Below, piece by piece: positions 22,275-32,383 of a DNA stretch of 64,000 bases. This DNA is from Balanoglossus misakiensis (Eukaryota; Hemichordata), in NCBI GenBank assembly GCA_040954595.2, contig CM082593.2, positions 9,176,001-9,240,000 on the forward strand. The letters are read 5' to 3'. The position numbers were made by a program, and so were the translations under genes. Each line of letters starts with the position of its first letter. Position 1 is the first letter of the stretch. The notes under the pieces are model-generated. The model saw only the letters and a program-made list of their open reading frames with translations. It made no database searches and was not told where the DNA came from.

Positions 22275-22292
22275 ATATATATATATATATAA
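22275..22292. repeat. (TA)n microsatellite
   Basis: Short TA dinucleotide run within the interval between the two Q-rich stretches; the rest of 21784-22929 shows nothing recognisable. Confidence 0.9.
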
Positions 22293-22929
22293 AGAAGACT
22301 TTCATTTTGTCTCTTCTTTTCACTCAATTTGCTGTTTTTTTTTCCTAATTTACGACACAGAGTATGGTTGCCGCCATCTTGTCTGTTGTATAGACAGAAT
22401 TGTGTCATTGATAAAGTTTTTGTAACCAGAATCTCTGCTTTGGCACATGCGCATTAGACGATCATAACCCTTTAACAAAAGTCTGCTTAGAATTTAAATC
22501 ACATTGTTTTCAAAATGTCTGCATCTGATTACATGGTGAATTAAAGCTGAAAGCAGTGTTCACTGGGCCCAAGCGATTCCCAGGGTTTCTACAGAATGCC
22601 AAGGATTATCTGCTGTGGATACCAGAAATTTTGTCAAAAAGTTTTGATCCTAAACTGATTTATGTCCTACAAAATCCAAACTTCTAGATCTATTGGTTAG
22701 CCTAGAATTAGGCGTGTACATAATTAATTAGGTCAATGGGGGTCCTGAAATTAACCATCAAATAGTAGACACGACACGACTTTACCCGAAATTACAGTTA
22801 CTTTATGCCTCCCTAAATTTCAGTCTGATTGACAAATGTGAAGAACGTTAAAGAGAGCTGTCTCCTGATACATTGCCGCTTTCTGTGAAGTGACTTTAAA
22901 AAGAAAACCATTTTGTTTGCATTCAACAG

Positions 22930-23214
22930 CAACAACAAAAACAACAAGCTAGCGGTACACAAGCAACCATTCCACCACCACCACCACAACAACAACAACC
23001 AGCAGCAACACAACAAACATGGCAACAACAACAGCAGTTCTTACAACAACAGCAATAACAACAACAACAACAGCTGTTACTAGGACAACAGCCACGGCCG
23101 CGACCACAGGTACCTCAGATGGGCTTGGCACCCAGCATGCAACAAACACAGCAACAATCAAGTAGTAGTCTGCTGGCTGATGACATGAGTCTTTTTGATA
23201 TTCTGAATCAATAA
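22930..23214 (+). pseudogene. Glutamine-rich terminal exon with in-frame TAA
   Basis: The stretch follows a polypyrimidine AG acceptor (TTTTGTTTGCATTCAACAG). The frame encodes poly-Gln blocks, a run of five prolines, QPAATQQTWQQQQQFLQQQQ, then TAA at 23056-23058, then continues Q-rich to a non-repetitive end, SSSSLLADDMSLFDILNQ, and TAA at 23212. AATAAA overlaps that stop (23210-23215). The clean acidic/hydrophobic tail after the low-complexity part argues that this is the true ancestral frame and that the internal TAA is a CAA-to-TAA change. Such Gln-rich proteins with an amphipathic acidic tail are common among transcription coactivators, but no family can be named. The phase fits 21565-21783 (phase 0). 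Confidence 0.5.
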
Positions 23215-23502
23215 ATTCATACAGGAAACTGACTATAATGAACACGAGACTGTAGACTTTAATTAAACAGATCAAATAACACAGAATGGTTATTCCAGTG
23301 TAGTAACAGAATAGACTTGTTCTGTACTAATTCTTGCATTAGCTTTACTTTGTTTCCATCGTAATACCTTATTTCAATATGACCATATTTGTATGCGAGA
23401 CAGATGTAACTGGTTGTCAGTGTCTATCGTAATACAAAGTCTGCCATACACAAAGCAACTATGCATTGTCTTCTGGTGTGAAAAAAAGATACTTAGGATG
23501 TA

Positions 23503-23710
23503 CTGTAAAACAGGAAATTTTCACGAGCGATAAATTTGCATGAATCATGCAAGAGCCAAAATAACCTGAAAACTAAAAAGTCGCAAAAAAAATGTTTTTC
23601 TGAAATAATGATGAATTGAAATTCGAGAATGCGAAAATTAATCATTACATAACAGTCGCCACTTTTGATATTGCGAAAATTTCCTGTTGGGAAAATTTCA
23701 TGTTTTACAG
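23503..23710. mobile_element. MITE with CTGTAAAACA ends and TA duplication
   Basis: CTGTAAAACAGGAAATTTTC on the left is inverted on the right as GAAAATTTCATGTTTTACAG, with TA on both sides. Length 208 bp, non-coding. Likely Tc1-mariner-type by TA target; other fragments with a TTTTACAGTA end occur near 21304. Confidence 0.75.
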
Positions 23711-23728
23711 TATATACCCATTTTTTCT

Positions 23729-24056
23729 GCTTCCAAAACGAACATTTAGAGTCATGCATGCCACTGGCCCAATAAAACCTGATAGCCCTTGCTGGGAATT
23801 GTGATGTAACTAGCATCCCCCTTGAAGTCACGCACATAAACTGATCAATGGTGATTGTGTGTAAAGATACAGTGAAGGCAAGGCTAATCTAAAGTCAAAA
23901 TGGTACTCATCCTTAACAACACATGTATCCTTTGACCAATCAATGGAAAAAAAAGTCTGTGATTGACTTCAAAGTGATATTAATTACATCACAATTCCCA
24001 GCAAGGGGTATCGTGCTTTATTGGGGCAGTGGCATGCATAGTTTTTGGAAGCAAAG
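23729..24056. mobile_element. MITE with about 100-bp inverted arms
   Basis: CTTCCAAAAC, CATGCATGCCACTG, CAATAAA and TTGCTGGGAATTGTGATG on the left recur inverted on the right (CATCACAATTCCCAGCAA ... TTTATTGG ... CAGTGGCATGCAT ... GTTTTTGGAAG). Arms are about 23729-23835 and 23950-24056. It lies only 18 bp from the TA-flanked MITE at 23503. No coding frame. Confidence 0.7.
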
Positions 24057-25368
24057 CTGACAAAATACAGCTATATACTAGACTAATATTTCATTAATGC
24101 CTGATCATTAAACTGAAGAACGTATCTCTAAAATTGCTCTCTATTTCTCCCTCAGGGAAAAGAGCAATAGACAAAACTTTGAGTGACAGATCTTCCAGTT
24201 GTGTACTTATCATTTGTATTACCCAATCACAGACTTTGTGTTATTGGTCATTTATCTGTCCAATTTTAATACTCTTGTGTTCAGTGGAGCATTACACCAA
24301 AGAAGTCACACTATGACAGTGACAATAAAACACTTGCAAAAACATGGATTGCTCAGGTCAGCCTATCTGGTTACAGATTACCTGTGAACCAACTAATCCA
24401 GCTATAATGAATGTGTTTCATTATATACAGAGAATTGTAGGTTGTTTGAGACGTGTTAATATCACACTCTAGCATGGGGCAATGTTCACACGTTTATATT
24501 TATCATGTGAAAGCCACAAAGTCACCAGCTCTTGATGTTCATTTTTTTGGAATAATTTGTTATGATCTGATTGCTGAAAATTGAATTGAAGCTGAACCTA
24601 CAGCATATGTGTGGACATAACATGTTTATACTTCCATGTAGTAATTTGTGTTACAGCCAAACAATTAAATAACACCATTATAACAAAATTAACGAAACTC
24701 ACCCCAGGGCTATCACTAATTTGAAGGGATGCTGATCCAGAGTTAATGGTTCATTGGGGAGTCTAACAGTGTTTTGAAATGTCACATTGTAATTTGAAAG
24801 TTAGGCTTGGGTAGTGACAATGTTATTACATTGTTGTGTACAAAATTTGAATGGAGCTCTATGAAAAGAGAAAAGTGGTGTGTGGAAAAAATCAGTCTCT
24901 GTGCTAATATCAAGTGCCTTCATTCGACTCTCAAGGAAAGTTTGGTAAAACAATGAACTTTTTGTGTGTCAGCATTATTGGGAAAGATTAAGCCCACACA
25001 TGTATTCAATTTAGATAAAAATGGAAAATTACCATCAGCCTTTTTTCTTAGCACTCTCACCTTTCACCCAATTCCCTGTGTAGACATCCAACTTTCCAGC
25101 AGGAAACAATGGATTTGGACCGAACCATTCGTTCACTTGAATATATATGTAATATCTGTATGTATGTAACACCTGTATTCTTTGCAGTCATCATTTAATC
25201 ATTTATTCATGAGAACACCTTTCTAGTAATGATAGAACTTACAGTCTATTTGATGATCTCAATTATATGCAAACCACCAGGATGTTTCATTTGACTAATG
25301 AACTCAAGGTAATGCGCCACCATAGTGTAGATTGCTGATATAAAAGGACACCATGCATATACTTAGTC
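24057..25368. other. Intron-like stretch, nothing recognised
   Basis: Mostly AT-rich. Open frames of 60-67 codons occur without domain or splice support. Confidence 0.5.
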
Positions 25369-25690
25369 AGTTCACCTCTGTATCCAGACCGGCCACATGT
25401 GTGAACTGAAGATGTCTATGTTCAATTTCAGGTTAGTTTTCCTTGTACTTTACCTGTAGCTTGAAGCATTTTTATATAGGTGCATTCTACTGGCTCATTT
25501 TAGCACAAGTAATTGGTGTCTGAACTTGCGTCAAGTCTTCAATTGTACTTCTGTATTTTTCACTTGCATGAATTTTTGTGTATTCTGCTGTAGGTGAACT
25601 CCCATACATGTGCGTAATTTAGCAGTTCACCTGTGTAGCCAGACCGGCCACACATATGAACTGATGATGTCCCTGTTCAATTTCAGTTAA
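25369..25690. repeat. Two direct repeats, about 250 bp apart
   Basis: AGTTCACCTCTGTATCCAGACCGGCCACATG near 25370 recurs as AGTTCACCTGTGTAGCCAGACCGGCC near 25622 (each only partly quoted), both followed by GAACTGA-GATGTC and TTCAATTTCAG. AGTTCAC and GTGTGAACT make each copy a small imperfect hairpin. Each copy ends in an AG preceded by pyrimidines, but no exon follows. Confidence 0.65.
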
Positions 25691-26641
25691 GAAATGTTAT
25701 AGGCCTATGTCTTGTGAAACCTTTAAACCATGTTGGTGTGTTTTGTGGTGAACGGCGACACCCGTGACAAGTATGTTAGAATCAAACTATTAGATGCATA
25801 TGAAGAAATATAGTCTGTTATAAGGAAGTGACTGGAGTGAAGGAGACCTCGTACGACGAAAAGTACTTTAATAGACTCGAAATGCACTCAAATTACAATC
25901 GAGATATAATGCATTTATATATGCTTAAAAAGGTAAATTAATGAATGGTATCAACAAAATAAACGTTCATGATACATTTAGATCATTTTCTCGTCCAGCT
26001 AGGGGGTTCAACGTCAAAAGGAAAGTTCACTATTCAAATGCAAATAAAGTCATTAAAGAGTCCTAATCTCTTCTATCCAGTGACCATAGTAGCCAAACAA
26101 TTAAAATCACATGTTTTTAATATCAATAGTCACATACATTGCTTTTTACTTTTCTTGAATTTCCTAACATTTTTTTATTTTAACAAAAACAAGAGCCTTT
26201 CATGACCACTTATTGACTTTCGAAAATATTTCATGTAATCAGCCATTCATTTTATGTGTGTGTGAAGAATGACCCTCTGAGGCTGTTGAATCATGTATAG
26301 TGCTGAAGGGGAGGGGGGGACACCATTCCTCAATTTTGTTGATTTTGCATAAGATGCAAAATTTGGTAAAAATGTTGGTATTTTCCACATATTGCTTTTT
26401 GTACTGAGAATTACTCAGTTCTTAAGAAGAGCTTTTGACTAACATTTCATTGTATTTACAAGACTGCCAGAGTATGTAAATATTATATGCAGCATTAGGA
26501 AGGAATATCTTTGATGTTTTTATTCCAACAATTTTCCTATCATGATAAATAAGTAGACAGATATATCATGTTAGGATTTTTGCATACTTAAAATAAATAT
26601 TCTGATAAAATGAGTGCTTTTGTCTGTCTCTTTGATTTCAG

Positions 26642-26727
26642 GTGAGGATCAGTATTTGTTGTTGCTTTTCCTGCACAGATTCCAATCAGAAGGCAATTGT
26701 GATTACCAGTATGTTCTGTCTGATTGA
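26642..26727 (+). CDS. Candidate 3' terminal exon
   Basis: A good acceptor (GTCTCTTTGATTTCAG ending at 26641) opens, in phase 1, a frame encoding EDQYLLLLFLHRFQSEGNCD and then YQYVLSD before TGA at 26725-26727. Phase 1 matches the exit of the EGF and mini-exons upstream on the plus strand, so it could be the last coding exon. The leucine-rich start could be hydrophobic core or the edge of a membrane segment. There is no family match, and a chance open frame of this length is quite possible. Confidence 0.28.
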
Positions 26728-26859
26728 AGTTTGGGTTTTCTTAGGACCTGAATATCGCTCTAACAAATGGTTTGCTTTCAGATGTGGAGTTAAGCGCTGG
26801 TGATAGTTTTGGCTATTCTGTTCTCTCACTTTGGCTGTTCTGTTCTCTGTTTTTGTCTG

Positions 26860-27450
26860 ATCTCGGACACATTAGCTGAAAACTACTGGTCAGATTTCTT
26901 TGAAAATTGGTATGCATATATCTTCTGCCAACATCACAGAGCTCTATAAGTTTTGACCTTATATCGTGAATTTTCTACTTTTTATGACTTTTGTCATTTT
27001 TTCCACATCTTCTATGAAAGTGATTGGTCGATTTCTCTAAAAAAAAAATCAGTATAATTATAAAGCTTCCTATAGGTGATCTTTGTTTTTTTTTCAAATT
27101 GTTGCTAAGTTTGCGTATTTGTAATTATGGGCCAAATTTTGCAATTTTTGGTCAAAATTCGTTTTCTCGGAAATCGCTTGTCAGATTGCTTTGAAAATTG
27201 GTAGGTATGTTTTCAGGGTTAAGCAATTGTGAGTTGTGTTAAATTTTTGCTGAAATGTGCATATTTATGTTCTTGAGGTAGGGCCTAACTGTTGCAATTT
27301 TTCGTCAGAAGTTTTTGTCCTTGAAACCACTTGTTAGATTGCTTTGAACTTCGGTAAGCATGTTCCTTATACTGATTGATGTAAGATATTGTACAATTAT
27401 GGTGATGTTTGAATATTTGAGTTTGGCAGTTTTGGGACAGTTTTTTGAAA
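26860..27450. repeat. Degenerate repeats around CTTGTCAGATTGCTTTGAA
   Basis: The phrase (T)CAGATT(G/T)CTTTGAAAATTGGTA(G/T)GCAT recurs near 26890, 27180 and 27325 with intervening TTTTTGGTCAAAATT blocks, spacing about 150-290 bp. The same family appears at 30640-30980 and 39810-40150. It resembles the AAAACTAC...GGGCCAATC...CAAATT frame of the large array at 34975-56165, so they may be related. Confidence 0.6.
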
Positions 27451-27559
27451 TTAGGTCATATCAGCTCGTGTGGTATTAGGTCAATAACAACAAATTAAGT
27501 CCAAACGTTGGCCACGCTTCCTACTTTAATATAGCACAAGTATGAAAAAACGACCAGTT

Positions 27560-28542
27560 TGTGTTACGTTACCTGCTTTCATTGAGAGCATCGCCCGCAA
27601 GTGAGTTTTTTAGAAAATTTGATCAAATTCATGATGAATCGAATTGAATCGACGTTTATTCCAGCTGGGAGCACTTTATAGACTACAAAGTTGTTTTGTT
27701 AGATGGGTAAAATTTAAGACCACTCGACCAATGCAGAGCGAAGTTGTCAAAATCGACGAAACAAAGCGAGAAAATGGCAATTTGCGCTGTCGACATATTT
27801 CTTCTCCTGCCTCGAATTATCAATCCCATGGAACCCCCCCCCCCCCCGGCGCGCCCGAAAAAAATATATATCAATCAGGGATCATCATAAAACTCGACTA
27901 TGAATCGGACATGAAATCAAACTCGACGATGGAAAAGCAGCCGATTCCGAGATAAACGCATCCCGATAGGATGAGAACTCCGCCATGTGACTTCATCTAA
28001 TTTCTCTGCAAACATGGAGGGGTTGTACGTTGGTAATGTGTTTACAAAGCAAAGTTAAGACATAAGTCCGAACATGACCGTGGTCCGAAGCTTGGACACT
28101 CTTATCAAACAGAGCAGTACAGTGTGTGGAGACATCGCCCGTAAGACACACCACCGGCCCTGCCACACTGAGCTGCAATATGCTCTTGGCTCGTAGCCGT
28201 CCCAGTCGGTAACAAGTCGTTACGGCACTTATTCTTATTGGTTCGGCCTTTAATGTACGCGACCCCGGCCGTTTCGTCCTAGCTGCAAACCGATTCTTCA
28301 ATTTGCAGTACAGTAAAGTTGGCGAACGGGATAGTCTGTTAACGGAAAACGCAGGCCTATACACAGTGCTGGCGAACGGGACAAAAGGCCACAATAAAAG
28401 CGAGCGTGTTGTCAGATCAGTGGGACTATCATAACACGAATACATAACATGTGGAAGGGCTAGGCCTAATTTTCTCCTGAGAAAGTTCAATTCGTGTTCT
28501 GTCGATGTGAAATTGCGTTTATTAAATGCTTTTTGTAATAAC
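27560..28542. other. CpG-rich block with no convincing gene
   Basis: GC and CpG content rise from about 27560. There is a C run at about 27834-27847. The longest open frame in the window (183 codons, minus strand, 27993-28544) lies here; its Arg/Leu/Ser-rich composition fits GC-rich non-coding DNA, and no domain is recognised. It may be a promoter or the 5' part of an unrecognised gene. Confidence 0.4.
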
Positions 28543-28561
28543 ATTTATGACTTTCATTTAT

Positions 28562-28960
28562 GGTGCGATTATAATATCCTGAATATCATCGTATGTCACA
28601 ACAATGCACTTCGAAGACTTCTTGGTCACCCGGACACGAAAGTGCCTCTAAAATATTTGTTCTAAACGCCGTAAACTGCTTCTCCGTCATGAGAAGAAAA
28701 GTCGCTTTTAATTTTTCTGTTCGTCTCTGTACTAGTCCCAATGTTTTGATCAATCGTCTTGTCTCATGAGATATGCGCTTTTATGGACTACATACCCACT
28801 GGATTGACATTTTACATTGATTCTTAAAACTATTATATTTTTTACATTTATTTTATTTATTACTTTTCTAGTGTTTTTGTCAGTTTTTGTAACCTATTTC
28901 TATGGACGGTTGTGTCTGAAATAAAGGTAAATAATAATCATAATAATAATAAAATAATAA
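28562..28960 (+). pseudogene. LINE ORF2 3' tail with (TAA)n end, copy 1
   Basis: The plus frame reads YNILNIIVCHNNALRRLLGH; a shifted frame then gives VNCFSVMRRKVAFNFSVRLC and SPNVLINRLVS before a stop. The phrase NNALRRLLG...MRRK-x-x-FNF-x-RL...N-x-LI is usual at the end of RTE/CR1-type ORF2 proteins. It ends in a TAA/TAATAA microsatellite at 28928-28960, typical of such tails. It is 5'-truncated and frameshifted. Its start coincides with the left edge of the 9-kb duplication. Confidence 0.65.
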
Positions 28961-30270
28961 TTACGATCCCGAGATTACGATAAGCATAGGGACATTATAA
29001 CGAGCCAACGTGAAACTGACATGGAAACGATCGACAGTACGGTAGAGCACAGTGACTGCTGGTAGAGCGAGCGTGTTGCTGTGCGGGAGGCATTTACCAT
29101 GTTTGTTTACAACACACACCGACATGACCTGTGGCCGCAGTTGCAGCCTCCTAAGCGACCTAACCCAAGCAGTTTACGATCTCGGGTATCGTGGTCTGAC
29201 TGACCAAAATGACACAGAAAGAGAAACACATTAGGAAGTATTATAGCTCTGTTTCCTCGAAGTCGAATAAGTGTTCACAACACAAGGCACATCAAACCCG
29301 TTGCTCAGACATCGGAAGTTTGCAGTTCGCTTGCCTGGTTTGAAATGCGTGGCTGTGGTAGAAATTACCCACTGTGCCCCCCCCCCCCCCCCGATTTTAT
29401 TGTGTAGACAATGAGGCACTCACACTCAAAAAGCAAATGAGATATTCTTTCGAATGCGAGCATGTTCCAGAGCGTTCTAAAGAAATAAAATATGCAGCTG
29501 TAGCATGTATGCATATTCATTAGTGTGTCGTAATGCTAACTTTGGTCTGTGATTGGGTAACACGTTCTACTCACCATAACAACAGGTGATCATTGATCCG
29601 TTTCCGGTGTGCGACGCCGGGTTTCGACCACTTTCCTTCTACTTGCCGCGGGATCAAGACGTCTTTTCGGTAGGCTCATAATCGAATCATTGCTTTTAGT
29701 ACAATAGCCTATTTAGCTATGTTACCGTCACTCGATTGTTTTGTCTGGTATTGGGTGACTTGCAGCTATCCGTACAACACCTTGTAGTTGAACAGAAGTA
29801 GGTTTAATTCCAGAAACAATTCCGAGCTACGGGCGTGCAGCTAGCCTCTCGGCTATTCTGGGTATGGCTGCGCTGGCTCCCGAATCAGGAGACCAGGAAG
29901 TCATAATCAAGAAAGTCTAGTCATATTTATAGGGTTATATTTTGTGAGAATTTTATTGCTAGGCCTCTTGCCTAAGCGCACGTAGGGCCAGTTTGTGAGA
30001 TTGAAAAGGATGGCAGCGCTGCAGGATGTTTAGTGTCAAAATAGTCGACCATACTGTCGAACGGTTGTGGCAAAATGGCACGTCACTGTGGCGACATAAG
30101 GTACGGGTAGAACGTTTTTCTCTGGAAAGTCTCTTTGCTGGTGGACGGAACGATAGTTCCATACGTATAGTCTTTGTTTAGCGGAAGGTCAGGAAACCAC
30201 GGTATTTTTCCATACATAATTCCATACGTTCTTTGAGGTTTTTATATGAGTCACCTCGGTGTTTGCAGGT
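28961..30270. promoter_or_regulatory. CpG-rich block, possible promoter, copy 1
   Basis: CpG-dense DNA compared with the AT-rich flanks, with a C run at about 29378-29393. One ATG in fair context (GGGTATGGC, 29864) opens 18 codons ending at TAG. No TATA box or confirmed donor. By position it could supply the first exon for the terminal exons at 32088 and 33499. Confidence 0.3.
29864..29920 (+). CDS. Candidate short first exon or uORF, copy 1
   Basis: ATG with a purine-poor but G+4 context; MAALAPESGDQEVIIKKV then TAG. A weak GT (AAA|GTCTAG) at 29915 would give a phase-0 exit, which does not match the phase-1 entry of the exon at 32088. Low support; listed because Ala-rich starts in CpG-dense DNA are typical of real first exons. 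Confidence 0.18.
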   Translation: MAALAPESGDQEVIIKKV

Positions 30271-31483
30271 GTTTTTTTTTTAATTTTACGGTTTAAACGT
30301 GGTTGGTGTATTTTCGCTTTTCTGGTGAGATTTCCACCTCTCCGTTGGCATACTTAAAAAATTATCCTAATTTTTATTGGGAAAACCGATAAAACCAAAA
30401 CCACAACTAAAGAAAATGTCTTAAACATTTTAACTTAGGCATTGTAATCTGTTTGGTGATAACCCTTTTAGCTTTGAGAGATAACCGATTTGATGTTTTA
30501 GTATAAGCCAATTTTTTGACCAGGGCGACAAGGATTTTTTCTCCTAGAGTCGTGTTGCTTGGAAGCATACTTTTGTATGTGTGGTCCCAGTTGATGAAAA
30601 CCTGGTTGATGAAAAATGTGCATATTTATAATTTTGTAGCAATTTTCGCCATTTTTGGTCAAAAATTGTTTCCTCTAAAACCGCTTGTGAGATTGCTTTC
30701 AAATTTGGTAGGCTTGTTCCTTGGGGATAATTAAATGAGATGTTTAAAAAAAATACTTGAAATTTACATATTTGCGTTTTGTGTGTGAAAGTTGTGGAAT
30801 TTTTCATCAAAAATTATTTTCTTTCAAACTGCATGTCAGATCGCCTTGAGCTTTGGTAGGCATGTTCCCTGAAGCGATTGAAGTAAGATATTATACAATT
30901 TTGGAGAAAATACTGATTTTTCTGAAACTGCATATGGGATTGCTTTGAAATTTGATAGGAATATTCCAATGGGTAACCCAAGTTTTGTCTGATTGTGTTG
31001 ATTACCCTATACTGAGACTCACTAAGTACACTATATGTTTATATTACTAGGGAGTTCAGAATCCAATATGGCCACCATTCAAAGTGGGACATGCTGTATA
31101 ATCTGATTGATTTCTAAACTTGTCATATTTTAATTTGTCGGTCTTGCAAATAAAAATAAAATTCCAAAAACTGAGTAACTTTCGTTTCTTCCCGCTTGTT
31201 AACGTCATATGTTGGTGTTGTCCATTTCAACGATTATCATCTAAGCGTCCCGAAACACTGATAAGAACTCCAATATTATTAGCCAGAGTAAACTGAGATT
31301 TTTATGCTGAAGTCGGCATATGGTCTTTTTCCTCCTACTGGGAAAGTGGCTAGAGTCAATCAGTGCATAATGGCAGCATTACATGTCACTGAATAAATGG
31401 CAGGGGTATTTACATCTCTGTATTTTTTTCACTTAAAACATTATAAATCTCTAACAGTATATTATAGTATTGTGTATGCAACT
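30271..31483. repeat. Intron-like DNA with the CTTGTGAGATTGCTTT repeats
   Basis: 30640-30980 carries three degenerate copies of the AACC-x-CTTG(T)-AGATTGCTTT-AAATTTG family also seen at 26860. 31068 has CCAATATGGCCACC, the reverse of the array box GGCCATATTGG. The rest is unremarkable. Duplicated at 39442-40660. Confidence 0.5.
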
Positions 31484-31743
31484 TGGAGATGCGTTTTACT
31501 TCAGAGTTGGAAGTATTTTTTAGTAAAGTCTGGGAAGTGACATGTCTTCAAAGTGACTGATGTTATCTGCTAAGAGCTGAATGCCCATGGGTGTTCTTTC
31601 CTAGATTTTACATTTTCTTAGCATTTCATAGACCTGTGTATAATTAAAATTTCAGTTATATATTCTAATTTGAGTTTAGGAAGGGTATGCATGGAATTAA
31701 AGTAATTATTCTGTAATTACCCAACCAAATATGTTGTCTAACT

Positions 31744-32056
31744 TAAGCAATAAAACACCCCCAGCCATGGTATACCACGAGATTTTGACCAGTTCACGAC
31801 ATATACGCACGAGCGATAGCGAGTGCGTACATGGAGTTGAACTGGTCAAAATCGAGTGGTATACCATGGCTGGGGGTGTTTTATTGCTATTATATTATGC
31901 CAGTATATTGAAACTTTGCATAAAACATTTTAAAAAGGCATTTTCTTTGACTATGATATATGACTGTGGTATATGGCTAATATATCACGGTCACGTGTCG
32001 TGTCTCGACCAATCAAATAGCGTGACTTACACCATCAATATACTGGTATAATATAA
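31744..32056. mobile_element. Composite hairpin plus TIR element (locus 2), polymorphic
   Basis: The 313 bp are absent from the otherwise matching copy at 40914 (reading GTCTAACTAATGG). The left module is a foldback: GCAATAAAACACCCCCAGCC is mirrored by GGGGGTGTTTTATTGC, with GGTATACCAC and TTTTGACCAGTTC arms inside and a loop with GCACGAGCGATAGCGAGTGC. The right module starts ATTATATTATGCCAGTATATTG and ends CAATATACTGGTATAATATAAT, a near-perfect inverse. Between those lie GGTCACGTGTCGTG and ACCAATCAAATAGCG. Target duplication is at most a T or TAA. No coding frame. Confidence 0.85.
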
Positions 32057-32087
32057 TAATGGATATTTTGATTGTCAATTTGCACAG

Positions 32088-32383
32088 GCAACATTATTGA
32101 AGTAGCATTAAGAGTAGTTGATAATATAGCAGAGCTTCTAACTGGAAAGAAGAGCTTAGTAAATTTATCAGCTCATAATATTCCTTTAACCAATGAACTT
32201 TATATGAACTTGCACACCTGCGTTAAAGATACAGGGATTAATGTTCAGGAAACCTTACCAGCTCTAGTAAATTTATTTGAGCCAGAAATTGAATTACCAA
32301 AAAAAATCAGTAATTTCATAAAGACACAGTCAGAAAAGAAACAGAGAAAGCCAGCAAGGAAGGGAGAAAAGTGGAATACATGA
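32088..32383 (+). CDS. Repeated terminal exon, copy 1 (full length)
   Basis: After the acceptor GATTGTCAATTTGCACAG the frame (entry phase 1) is open for 97 complete codons to TGA. The product begins NIIEVALRVVDNIAELLTGK, has an alpha-helical middle with NELYMNLHTCVKDTGINVQE and ends in a basic tail (KKQRKPARKGEKWNT). The pattern of a helix with a Cys, then a GI-N turn, then a second helix loosely recalls MOZART1/2 gamma-tubulin-complex proteins, but that is a hypothesis; no family is claimed. Four more copies exist at 33499, 40945, 42356 and 46679. The upstream exons were not identified; a CpG-rich block 2 kb upstream may hold the promoter. Confidence 0.6.

Noticed and set aside
22813-23275. 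Minus-strand frames rich in Val, Leu and Trp
   Set aside because: They are the reverse reading of the CAA/CAG-rich Q exon.
27993-28544. Longest open frame in the window (183 codons, minus strand)
   Set aside because: GC-rich DNA, no domain, no splice logic, composition typical of non-coding CpG-rich sequence; its 5' end lies at the duplication boundary.
29052-29234. 60-codon frame in the CpG-rich block (also 38222)
   Set aside because: The frame ends without a donor, and the two copies differ by an indel inside it; no similarity recognised.
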